Source of the DNA: Leptidea sinapis
Taxonomy: Eukaryota > Arthropoda > Insecta > Lepidoptera > Pieridae
Assembly (NCBI RefSeq): GCF_905404315.1
Contig: NC_066273.1
Span: 13,702,001 to 13,766,000 of the forward strand
DNA length: 64,000 bases
Direction: 5' to 3'
Below are positions 11,683 through 20,445 of the stretch, piece after piece. Under the pieces are notes generated by a model. That model was not told the DNA's origin, searched no databases, and was given only the letters and a program-made list of their open reading frames with translations. The first letter of the stretch is position 1. Each line of letters opens with the position of its first letter. The translations under genes were made by a program, and so were the position numbers.

Positions 11683-11706
11683 TATAATATATATATATAT
11701 ATATTA
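11683..11706. repeat. (TA)n microsatellite
   Basis: Alternating TA at about 11685-11705, between the MITE and the next interspersed repeat. Confidence 0.7.
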
Positions 11707-12474
11707 TACTAGCTGACCCGACAGACGTTGTTCTGTATATAATAAATAAAATAATGTTTTTATATGAATTTGTCAATAATACAGTAGAACTCCAATTATC
11801 CGAATTAATGGGGACCGGGACCCATTCGGATAATCAAATATTCGGATAATCGGAGTTTTTTTTAAAAAATTGCCATTGGAGAGAAAAAAAGCTACGTTTT
11901 GATATTGCACTATTTTTTTATTGAATTAAATGAAAGAAACATGATATTTTCACATGTTTTAAATATAAATAAAATTTACTTATGTACAAGTTTATAAATA
12001 AAAATCATTGTTTTTCAAACATCTCCGTCAATGTAAGCTGTTTTGCGGTCTTCGCACTCTGCTGTCTGCGCACTTAGACTTTTTTTGGACAATTTTTTTC
12101 CTGAAAGTGATTCGGATAATCGGCGATTCGGATAGTCGGAGTTCGGATAATTGGAGTTCTACTGTATATCATAACATCATAAATTGCTTCGTAAAATATG
12201 CACCCTGCTGTCGTAATGAAATTGTTTCACAGCAGAACTGTCAAACCGTTCGTCAATAAATTCTCTCATAGAAATTATACCTATATGGACACATCAAAGG
12301 AAAAACAAATTTGTTGTTTTTATTTAATTTAGCAGCAATTTCCTATTTATTTACCTTTTAAACCTTCTCTAGACTTCCACAAATAATTCAAGACCTAAAT
12401 TTGCCAAATCGGTCCAGCCGTTCTCGAGTTTTAGCGAGACTAACGAACAGCAATTCATTTTTATATACATATAT
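11707..12474 (+). repeat. 'ACTAGCTGACCC' family repeat, split by a Tigger-like MITE
   Basis: It begins 'ACTAGCTGACCCGACAGACG' and ends around 'CGGTCCAGCCGTTCTCGAG' plus 'TATACATATATAGACTAG'. The two halves flank the 383-bp element at 11782-12164. The family is also present at 12475, 39794 and 61761. It is common in Lepidoptera; the class was not resolved. Confidence 0.6.
11782..12164. mobile_element. Tigger/pogo-type MITE with TA target duplication
   Basis: The element starts 'CAGTAGAACTCCAATTATCC' and ends with the exact reverse complement; the perfect terminal inverted repeat is 23 bases (11782-11804 and 12142-12164). TA dinucleotides flank it at 11780-11781 and 12165-12166. Subterminal 'TTCGGATAATC' copies recur inside both ends. 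These are hallmarks of pogo/Tigger elements of the Tc1-mariner superfamily. The 383-bp length leaves no room for a transposase, so it is non-autonomous. It sits inside an older interspersed repeat. Confidence 0.85.
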
Positions 12475-12920
12475 AGACTAGTGGACCCAACAGACGTTGT
12501 CCTATACACATGTCTTAAATTTGAAAAATCGGTCCAGCCGTTAGGAGCAGTTCACTAACATACACATGAGCAGGAGAATTATATTATATGGGCGGAATTG
12601 AGAATCTAAACCAATCTCAAATTCACTGAAACAAAGAAAAAAATTATCAAAATCGGTCCAGCCGTTTAGGAGGTAGTTTAATTGTGAATCTAAACCATTT
12701 TCGAATCCACCTGAAGACACACACCAATCTCAAATTCACTGGAACACACAAAAATATCATCAAAATCGGTCCAGCCGTTTAGGACGTAGTTCAATTGTGA
12801 ATCTAAACCATCGTCGATTCCCCTTGAACTCACAAAAAAAATTTCATCAAAATCGGTCCAGCCGTCTAGAAGGAGTTCAGTGACATACACACGCACACAA
12901 GAATTATATATATAAAGATT
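12475..12920 (+). repeat. Interspersed repeat with internally duplicated 'AATCGGTCCAGCCGTTTAGG' units
   Basis: It opens 'ACTAGTGGACCCAACAGACG', a variant of the ACTAGCTGACCC head, and ends 'CACAAGAATTATATATATAA'. GGTCCAGCCG occurs at 12531, 12655, 12768 and 12855, with flanking text such as 'AATTGTGAATCTAAACCAT' and 'CAATCTCAAATTCACT' repeated. Unit lengths are 124, 113 and 87 bases, so the units expanded unevenly. Confidence 0.75.
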
Positions 12921-13296
12921 AAAAAGGCGTTCTCACGCCTGGACCGATTCTGATGGAAATTTGAATTCCAGAGAATTCAAACACTCTTATAGATATATCG
13001 ATAGTTTTTAGAGATGTGCGCGCATATTATCGAAGTATGGCACAGAAACGATTATAAACGGACTTTTAATGTAAATTAACATACAATGGACACACTAAGT
13101 TATAATAATACACAACTGAAACTTTCTGAAAAAGAAATGGATATATTTATAGAAAGAAGTGGAATTTTGTGGAAAAAGTAAAACCAAAATTGTTAACACA
13201 GATCAGTTCCGTAATTTCATAGTTTAACTTTCAGCATTGTTTGAAACAATAGCGAATCGACATAGTAGATAAGTATTTATTATATGTTTTAGTACA
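12921..13296. other. Spacer upstream of the cystatin gene promoter
   Basis: AT-rich. It includes another repeat edge ('TCTCACGCCTGGACCGATTC' near 12931). No coding signal. Confidence 0.4.
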
Positions 13297-13337
13297 TATA
13301 TAAATTACTTTAGGCCTTATTTGTTCTCAGTGTCAGT
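13297..13337 (+). promoter_or_regulatory. Candidate core promoter: TATA box plus arthropod initiator
   Basis: TATATAAA at 13297-13304 is followed by TCAGT at 13327-13331 and again at 13333-13337. TCAGT is the arthropod initiator core, and the first A (13329) is 32 bases from the TATA start, the usual spacing. This would give a ~70-base leader before the ATG at 13401. Placement is inferred from spacing and from the gene that follows. Confidence 0.6.
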
Positions 13338-13344
13338 CGAACTC

Positions 13345-13404
13345 ATGACATGTATAAAGTCTTTATTTTGTTGTTGCAATGATTTTAAATATAACACGAT
13401 ATGA
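13345..13404 (+). CDS. Upstream ORF overlapping the cystatin-gene start codon
   Basis: ATG at 13345 opens a 19-codon frame (MTCIKSLFCCCNDFKYNTI) that stops at TGA 13402-13404. That TGA overlaps the main start as ATGA. If the promoter call is right, this uORF is in the leader and could set re-initiation-dependent translation. It could also be spliced out by an unseen leader intron. Confidence 0.35.
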   Translation: MTCIKSLFCCCNDFKYNTI

Positions 13405-16400
13405 ACACTATGAACAAGTTTACTGCAATATTTATAATCTGTTCTACGATCATTAACTGTTGTTTAACTGATATTAGCCACGAGGAAAAGCTTAGATTAC
13501 TCAATAGTTTCATTGAATATATAAATGGTTTGCCTGATAACCCTTACGTTTATGAGGGGGGTAGTCTACAAAGTGCGCACAAAATTGTAAGTTCGTTTAA
13601 TTTATTCATATCACTAGACTGGACGTAAATATCGTTAAACGAAAAACTTAAAATTTTTATTGTTTTAAATTCAAATTTGAAACGCGTTTATTCTTTGTTT
13701 GTTTGTTTCTTTTTCTTTTGTTTTGTTTGTTCTGGCCACGAAGAAAATAATATTATCCAAAGTGAATCAAGAGAATATCATCTGACATCGTGTTGTAAGA
13801 GTTTTTACTCTTAGCATTATAAAAATGTATAATTTAATTTAAAATTGTACAAAGTACACATGTCAGAAGTGAAACTTCTTTGGAAAACTAATTTTTAAAT
13901 ATCGTTACTAACAATTATCCTAATCTGTTCTCTAAACCAAATGTTTTTTGTCAATAAGTATGAGTAATTATTAGATGTTCTAACTCGCGGCCACGCGCTA
14001 TACCGGCACAATGCAACGCTAGTAGGGAAAATGTTCTACTTTTTCGCGGTCGCATGCTAAACTTGCACGTTACAACGCTAGGAGTGAAGATTTTGCTGTA
14101 AGACTGTACCTGGTTACAAGGCAAGAACTACTCAAGCTTAATATTCTAGACTTTCTAAAAGCTGAAGAGTAGCCTTCGTCTAGCCCAGACCTGAACCGCA
14201 GACTGCAAATTATGGTTAGTTTCAGAAGTCAGCCTGATCTAAATCTATAGAACGAGCTGTGACTAAATCTCCAATTCCATCCAATCTCTTATTCAATTTA
14301 TCCCGTTAGAACCAGGGAAGGGTCATATTTCATACAGCCTAGATTTTGTTTTATTAATTGCTGAGATTTCGATAAATAAATATATATAAGTTGCAATAAA
14401 ATAACATAAAAAAAACATTTTAACTTGCAGCAGAACTTATGGCCATTGTAGGTATATTTTCCTCTATATATAAATTTACTAATATAGCTGTATTTGGTAA
14501 GTAATAAAATTAAAATAATAAACCGGTGTTTAATTAATTGTTTATAATTGAGGAATTTTCAGAAAATTTTCCTTTGCAGGAAGAAAACAGTGACGTGATA
14601 CAAATAGAAGCTATCCTAAAGGGCAGGGATAATGAGAACATAGTCAACACAAAATGTATTGCCCGCGTCGTAGACCTTAAACATGGTATAATCGTTGAGG
14701 ACAAACCGCATTGCCAAGAGGAGTTTGTACAGGCTTCTACAGATAATACGACAGATGTCACCCAGGAAGATGCGGAGAATACACAAAAACAACCTGGTGA
14801 GGTATGTCACTTAGTATTTTAGCTATTCCACATTTAATTGATTCCAACCGCGCTGGTACTATCAAGGAGTACCAGCGCTGGTTTTTTGTATCAAGTTAGT
14901 AATTTATAGTGATTCCTCGAAATTGTTGGTGTTTCCTCGAACATCATGAGAAAATGCGAGAGACCTCTCGTTCGTACCGTGCTTCCCATAGAAATGTGTA
15001 GGTTATCTGCAACCGTAACATCATCGAAAACGCACGACATGCATACAACGTATCTGTCAAAAATATAATACCTACACTTATGCCAATTGCAGTTTTCTTT
15101 TCAAAAAGAGTCTCTAAATTGATTCCCGAATACTCTAAAAACGTGCTCAGCAAATTATTGTACCATGAGGTTATGACAATTTCTGCTGGACTTCTACAGC
15201 CACGAGGAGCGAGTAAATCTTTCTCCCTACTTTAAACCTTATTGTAAATTCTCTAGTTCTGGAAGTTACCATAACTGGCGATTACCTTCCACCAAACATC
15301 GACAAGCTCATAATATATCCTTCTGTTCCATAAAAAAAATTCATAAGAACAATCAAACTCTGTATTTATGTTTTCTTAAAATTAGGGCTAATTAAAAATC
15401 TCCCCCTGCTTTAAAATCTTTCATCACCAATAAAAAATCAGCTACAAGTTGATTTTAATGACGAAGTTGTAAAATGGAACTAACCGCCATGAATTACCAT
15501 AAACAATCAATTATCACTGGTAAGGAAGAGAAAATAACTTCAATTATTATTTATTATTGTAAGATTTTTTTACTTAACCTTTGTTGATTATTGTTGATTC
15601 GGTATGCTAAATTGGCAGTATGAAAGTGAGGCTTAAATTACTACAATTATAAAATTAAATTTAAATACAAGGATGACCAAAATTGCATGTTACGAAATTA
15701 TGTTTCGTCCTTGGTATCTCCTTTTAAAGCTCTGGAGAAGCTTACAAGCTCTCTAAAAATTTTAAGAAAAATATAAATTTTTATTTTTCAGTGGGCAGGG
15801 CACACAGCTCAAAGGACAGATAGTCGTTGGGGCAGTAAAGTCCTTGAATGGCGAGCACGTACCGGAAGACTTAGTGTTAGTAGGCTCCCACAAGATGTAA
15901 CGACAATTTGGCCAAGATCGCCGGAATACGTTGGATGAGGGCAGCGCAGGACCGATCGTCATGGTAATCTTTGGGGGAGACCTTTGTCCAGCAGAGGAAA
16001 TATTCCGGCTGAAATGATGATGATATTTTTTTATTAGTATAACTTCATTCTTTTAAATTCCGATGTTTTGAGTTTACACAAATAGTTCTCCACAGTTAGT
16101 TCATAGTGCCTTCACCTGTTTTTAAAGCATAAAATTCTATAAATGTTTTAGGCAACTGTAGAAGAACTAGTTACTGCAATACCGACAACAATCTTGAATA
16201 CAACCTGTTATGGATGTGATGATCTTGTTGACGCATCAGGAGGAGAACTTGCAGATTTAGCGATAAAGCAACTTAATAAGAATAATCCAAATGTGAAACA
16301 CGTTCTTGATGCAATACTTGACGCTAAAAAACAAATTCAGGTTAGTTAGTTCAAGTAAATATTTTAAAATATACACGTACGTACTTTGTATAAAGTTTCT

Positions 16401-16925
16401 TTTTTTTTGCAGATATTTTCTAGAGTTAAATACATGCTAACTTTGAAAGTCAATTTTGATAATTGTTCTTCTAATGAAACTGAAACATGTGCAGAAAGCA
16501 GACCTTGTAAAGTTTCTATTTTGGAAAAATCTTGGATAAAATTAGCAGATGGCTCAAAAAATAGGGTAGTTGTTTCTAATAACTGTACAGATCAAAAGTT
16601 CTTCGGTGATGATGTTGCAGACATACAGAATCGGGATAGCGATCATAAATTTAAAGTAAAATTGAAACTGAAAATGACTGATGAAAATTCTAAATCTTCA
16701 AATAAAACTAAAAACCCAACTGAAGCTATAGCGGCATTGGGTGAAATAATCAAGACAGCCTACGATGTGGACACAACAACAGACCATCAAGGAATAGTAA
16801 TGGAAAAAGAACTGCAAAGTATTGGGGATGAAAATGTAAATGGCAGTAGACCTGACAACTTGGATAATATTTTGAATTTAATTGAATTCAACAATAACAT
16901 AATTCGTGAGGACAGAGACAAGTAG
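13401..16925 (+). CDS. Secreted two-domain cystatin-like protein (cystatin-only relative of cathepsin F precursor)
   Basis: Four exons join in phase 0: 13401-13586 (donor GTAAGT), 14580-14801 (acceptor TTTGCAG, donor GTATGT), 16152-16340 (TTTTAG, donor GTTAGT) and 16413-16925 (TTTTTTTTGCAG; TAG stop). The product is about 369 residues. Residues 1-23 are a signal peptide ('FTAIFIICSTIINCCLT'). Domain 1 spans exons 1-2 ('HEEKLRLLNSFIEYING', 'NTKCIARVVDLKHG'); domain 2 spans exons 3-4 ('SGGELADLAIKQLNK', 'RVKYMLTLKVNFDNC', 'SRPCKVSILEKSW'). Each cystatin fold is thus split by an intron at the place of its first inhibitory loop. The canonical QxVxG is not kept: the second domain reads Q-IFSR across the 16340/16413 junction. 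The last ~110 residues are a Lys/Asn/Asp-rich tail with several N-glycosylation sequons. Such cystatin pairs precede cathepsin F in insects, but no protease exon follows within the next 47 kb. A splice before the stop (GTGAGG near 16906) to a distant exon is not excluded. Confidence 0.8.
13980..14095 (+). repeat. Diverged direct repeat in intron 1
   Basis: 'CTCGCGGCCACGCGCTATAC' and 'TTCGCGGTCGCATGCTAAAC', each followed by 'CAACGCTAG' and G-rich text, are two diverged copies about 70 bases apart. Confidence 0.45.
14100..14345 (+). pseudogene. DD37D-type mariner transposase C-terminal relic (intron 1)
   Basis: The plus-strand text reads roughly 'LDFLKAEE', stop, 'PSSSPDLN', then a run matching the C-terminal tail of the element at 43611-43997 ('EDWLSSSPDLNPLDYDLW'). 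It is heavily decayed, with several frameshifts. Assigned by resemblance to that neighbour. Confidence 0.45.
14850..14878. repeat. Perfect 11-bp stem hairpin followed by a T run (intron 2)
   Basis: GCGCTGGTACT (14850-14860) and AGTACCAGCGC (14868-14878) form a perfect 11-bp stem with a 7-base loop (ATCAAGG). A run of six Ts starts at 14882. It looks like a bacterial terminator but lies in a eukaryotic intron, 49 bases after the exon 2 donor. Confidence 0.8.
15788..16032 (+). mobile_element. RTE-like LINE C-terminal end with ATG-repeat tail (intron 2)
   Basis: The frame reads 'WAGHTAQRTDSRWGSKVLEW' then 'RARTGRLSVSRLPQDV', matching the C-terminal end of RTE-type reverse transcriptases ('WAGH+AR..D.RW...V..W.P..G+R..GRP'). 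After a frameshift it continues 'GNLWGRPLSSRGNIPAEM' and ends in an ATGATGAT tail, the usual 3' microsatellite of this family. It is 5'-truncated. Related pieces lie at 21502, 42497 and 50935. Confidence 0.75.
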
Positions 16926-17185
16926 CAGGACGTATAGATAAAGAAGATAGGAAGGATTTCGGATATTTAATTTTTGCTGAATAACATTTGAAAAAATATG
17001 TTTAGAGTACCGGCCAATCTCAGCACCATAAAGTACAGAAAGAGACCAATGTAACGTTACAAGATCTTTGTTTGAAGCTCATTATACCGCGGGCTCCTCT
17101 TTATAGGATAGTGAAGAGACGGGGCCCATTTTTCAAGCATTCTTATATTACGATTTAATTCAAATGGTGCAGTACTGTGGGCTTA
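16926..17185. other. 3' flank of the cystatin gene
   Basis: No AATAAA is close after the stop. The nearest is near 17336, inside a repeat. No further exon was recognised. Confidence 0.4.
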
Positions 17186-17189
17186 CATC

Positions 17190-17370
17190 ATTTATACGTC
17201 TAGATAGACTGTGACAGACGTCTAAAAAAATTGAGGTTGACCTCTATTTTGAGTAATGCTCGCACACTAACACAGTGTGTAATTGCTTGTTGCATTAATT
17301 GCTTGTAAGACGTAGCTTGTCACGTTCACTAAAGTAATAAACCTGGCCTTTTTTATCTGTTATCCTCAGC
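17190..17370 (+). repeat. Interspersed repeat, also at 61300-61475 inverted
   Basis: Shared text includes 'ACGTCTAGAT', 'AAAAAATTGAG', 'GTAAGACGTAGCTTGTCACG' and 'AAACCTGGCCT'. The two copies are about 44 kb apart in opposite orientation. The type is unresolved (MITE-like size). Confidence 0.65.
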
Positions 17371-17499
17371 AAGAGGCTCTATTTATACGTATAAATTATC
17401 TTAAGCTGTGGGTTTCCTAACATCAAACCGTACTCGTATACCTTTGTAGTTTGATGCGAATGGTCTTCCATCATCACATTGATTTCATCATTACCTTAG

Positions 17500-17675
17500 T
17501 GGCTGGTCTTTCTTGGGGTTCAATGTTCAAGTCCAAGTTTCCTCTTAGAAAGCATTAAACCAAAAACGCACAGAGTGTTTATGAGCCTCTAACCTCTCCA
17601 AACACAGCATTAATATTGCGAGCTGTTTCGGCTCTGCAAGTTTCAAGCCAGAAATCGTATCGAACAATTACTCTA
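17500..17675 (-). pseudogene. Mariner transposase N-terminal relic
   Basis: The minus strand reads 'VRYDFWLETCRAETARNINA' then 'VFGEVRGS', stop, and in another frame 'FLRGNLDLNIEPQE'. This matches the first helix-turn-helix region of mariner transposases ('..AAE.ARNIN..FGEG......F..GN.DL..EPRGR'). No catalytic part remains. Confidence 0.55.
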
Positions 17676-18005
17676 ATGTTAATGTTTTCATGTTTAGTTA
17701 AAGCCGAATAATAAAATAAATCCGAATGAGAATAATTTTTTAAATCTAGAATGTTATAGTTGTCATGTGAAAAAGTTATATTCTGAAATCCACAAAGGCG
17801 GTTTTATTTTAATACAAAATAGCCAGTACAGCAATCTCCTTACTAAACTCCTATTATTAATTTCGATTCACTGATTGAGTATTAGAAAATAAAACGTATG
17901 TAAACAAAAATAACTTGTTTTTTATAATTAGTGTAAAGAACGTTACATGTGATGATGTCAGTTTCCATACAAAATCATAGGAAGGAACTGCAAATATTTG
18001 GAACC
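17676..18005. other. AT-rich spacer, nothing recognised
   Basis: No coding or transposon signal seen before the hAT-type element. Confidence 0.4.
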
Positions 18006-18013
18006 ATACAGAG

Positions 18014-18717
18014 TAGGGCTTCCAATCCCGCGACCTGTATTCAATCTCGGCATTTGCGGGCCTACGAATTTTCAATCCCGCGGGATCCCGCATATTGAAA
18101 ATATGCACATTTTAAAACAATGAATTTATCAACTCCACAGTTATTTACGCACATATTACTATTAAAATGAGATCAATCAAATTATACTATTTTTTTTTGT
18201 GAAAAAAAATCTGAATAAAAAGCAAATCAAAACGAAACATATCGTTTTCAAAAAATACACAACGCAAAATTAAAAAATCAACCAAAAAAAACACATTTGA
18301 AACTGATAAATTAATACTTAATTATTAAGTTTTGCAGCTTTAAATATTTACTGAAAATGTTTGCGAAGGAAATACAACATGTTGACACTGTCTGCCAAAC
18401 TACTGCGTATTTTACTCTACTGCCTGGTCAGAAAATGCCCTTTCTGCTTCCACACTTGTGGGCGGTATTCCTTTTAAAGGCTTGTATGAATCTTTCATTC
18501 ACGGACACACCCTTAAATTTTTATTCTATTCTAAAATGATGCATCAATAAACATCACGAAAATACGAAACACTTAATAACTTGAGTTATTAAGAATAATA
18601 ATTTACGCAGATCATCCTATTTTGCATCACATGCACGCTTTTTTCAGTTCCGCAAATCCCGCGCCCGTAATCCCGCATCTCGCGGGATTGGGAAATGGTG
18701 CGGGATTGGAAGCCCTA
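18014..18717. mobile_element. hAT-type element, 704 bp, with 8-bp target duplication
   Basis: Terminal inverted repeats are TAGGGCTTCCAATCCCGC (18 of 18 bases matching) at 18014-18031 and 18700-18717. The 8-bp duplication ATACAGAG flanks it at 18006-18013 and 18718-18725. More 'AATCCCGCGGGAT'-type motifs are repeated subterminally. An 8-bp duplication and AGGG ends fit the hAT superfamily. The AT-rich interior has no transposase, so it is non-autonomous. Confidence 0.88.
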
Positions 18718-18763
18718 ATACAGAGTGGACTAATGCGAGTCTGACTCGCGCTTCCACCAACAA

Positions 18764-19086
18764 CCAGTGGGAGGTTCCTTTGCACAGGATGCCGGCTAGA
18801 TTATGGGTACCACAACGGCGCCTATTTTTGCCGTGAAGCAGTACCTAATGTGTAAAAATTGTGTTTCGGTCTGAAGGGCGTCGTAGCTAGTGAAATTACT
18901 GGACAAATGAGACTTAACATCTTATGTCTCATGGTGACGAGTGCAATTGTAGTGCCGCTCAGAATATTTGGGTTTCTCAAGAATTCTGAGCGTCACTGCA
19001 TTGTAATGGGCAGGGCGTATCATTTACCATTAGCTGAACGTCCTGCTTGTCGCGTCCCTTATTGTCATAAAAAAACAAAAAAAACT
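18764..19086 (+). mobile_element. ~320-bp polyA-tailed retroposon (copy 1, complete)
   Basis: It starts 'CCAGTGGGAGG', continues 'GCCGGCTAGATTATGGGTAC', 'GTGTTTCGGTCTGAAGGGCG', 'TAGTGAAATTACTGG' and a hairpin at 18951-18997, and ends 'CGTCCCTTATTGTCAT' plus an A-rich tail. At least eight other copies lie in this window on both strands. It is either a SINE or the 3' end of a LINE that is usually 5'-truncated at the same point. A uniform start at CCAGTGGG favours a SINE-like unit. Confidence 0.8.
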
Positions 19087-19204
19087 CCAATCCAACTCCG
19101 GCAACCCAAATACGGTGTCCCGCGTGACATATCCAGAAAGATGCGACATGGTTACCATCAAAACAAGCGTGTGTACACAATCCTACTATCTCGGTAATTC
19201 TGCT

Positions 19205-19385
19205 AGTGTTATAAGATACTCGTTGACCCGTGTGCTTGTTTCTACTTCAAGTCTCTACAAATAATGCAATACACTCGACAATGGTCATTATTTTAGGTCA
19301 ATGGGTAACCAAAACTAAAACAAATATTTCTGCTTGGCTTTAGCGCTCACCCGTTTATTAGATTAATATTGAGTAACTTCTCATT
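19205..19385. other. Spacer, nothing recognised
   Basis: No feature seen. Confidence 0.3.
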
Positions 19386-19389
19386 TATT

Positions 19390-19655
19390 CAAACAAAACA
19401 AGTCTTATAGCTATATTTACATAAAAATTATTACAGAAAATTAAGACTATCATTAAGTGGAAGCGTACCAATAATACTGGTAGCATTTCCGCATTGGATA
19501 GCTAGGCTGATCCGTTGACCGAAATAGCAGCTAGCGCTTGGGTTTCCAGTAGCCTTATTGAGGCGCGAAGATAGTACTTTGTACATTCTCCGCACCTCTG
19601 GGCCCCACAGGCCAAGTGTCTCGACATCAAACGGCACAAAGATGTATATATCATG
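19390..19655 (-). mobile_element. LINE C-terminal fragment ('FDVETLGLWGPE')
   Basis: The minus-strand frame reads 'MPFDVETLGLWGPEVRRMY', 'LSSRLNKATGNPSASCYF' and 'QRISLAIQCGNATSIIGTLP'. This is the typical C-terminal end of a LINE reverse transcriptase protein. It recurs at 31135 (minus) and 53040 (plus). The fragment carries no RT core. Confidence 0.65.
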
Positions 19656-19839
19656 AGTTAAAATATATCTACACCTATTTTATATTAAAATACTAAAACT
19701 GATAATACTAAAACTGTTTACTTGACCACTTAAATGTGCCAATGCCTGTTTTGGTTTCGTTGATGTTTGTAATTGGTTCAACATTTCCTTTAAACTCCCT
19801 AATACTTCACTAATACTTCAAATGTTTTTCTGGCACAAA

Positions 19840-20440
19840 AAAAAAGTATAAGAGCTTTATGCAATGTCAGTCCTCTAGAATCGTGTAGACCATTATTCAA
19901 AAAGCACCGTCTGTTAACGCTTACTGGTCTATATATATTAGAAATTTGTATGTTCTTTAAAAAACATGGTGAACTTTTTAAACCAGCAAAGGACTATTCC
20001 ATATTAGGATTAAGAGATCCAACTCGCCTTCTGATGCCATACTGTAGAACAGCGCTTCATCAAAACAACGCAAATGTTATGTGTATTAGGGTCTTTAACC
20101 ACCTTCCAAAGAATATTAGAGACATGCCAAAAGCATTAATGCATAAAAAAATAAAATTATGGCTAATAGATAAATGCTTTTATAGTTGAAAAGAATTCTT
20201 TAGCCAAAAATAATAGTATTTAAATGTAATTTTTGAGAGGTATCTACAAACTAATATTTATTTAATATTATATTATTGAATTAAAACTATGTAATGTTTA
20301 TTAGTGACGTATAAATATAAAAATTCCAATATTGACAATCAAATATTTGTATGCCGATATTTTGGCGAATTGTGCTGTACACCAATTAATTGTTAACAAC
20401 TATGGTATACCACGATTCATATAAATAAATCATTTCATTT
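19840..20440 (+). mobile_element. CR1/Jockey-group LINE 3' end with ATTTC-repeat tail
   Basis: The frame at 19950-20189 reads 'MFFKKHGELFKPAKDYSI', 'RLLMPYCRTALHQNNANV', 'FNHLPKNIRDMPKALMHKK' and ends 'LIDKCFYS', the RT C-terminal domain of a LINE. A 3' UTR of about 240 bp follows and ends 'AAATCATTTCATTTCATTTC' near 20445, a short tandem tail. It is 5'-truncated. Confidence 0.65.
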
Positions 20441-20445
20441 CATTT

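Noticed and set aside
11782..12164. Transposase remnant inside the Tigger-type element
   Set aside because: The short frame starting at 12008 shows no transposase motif and crosses the element border.
14850..14890. Rho-independent transcription terminator
   Set aside because: The stem-loop plus T run has the right shape, but it lies in an intron of a eukaryotic gene.
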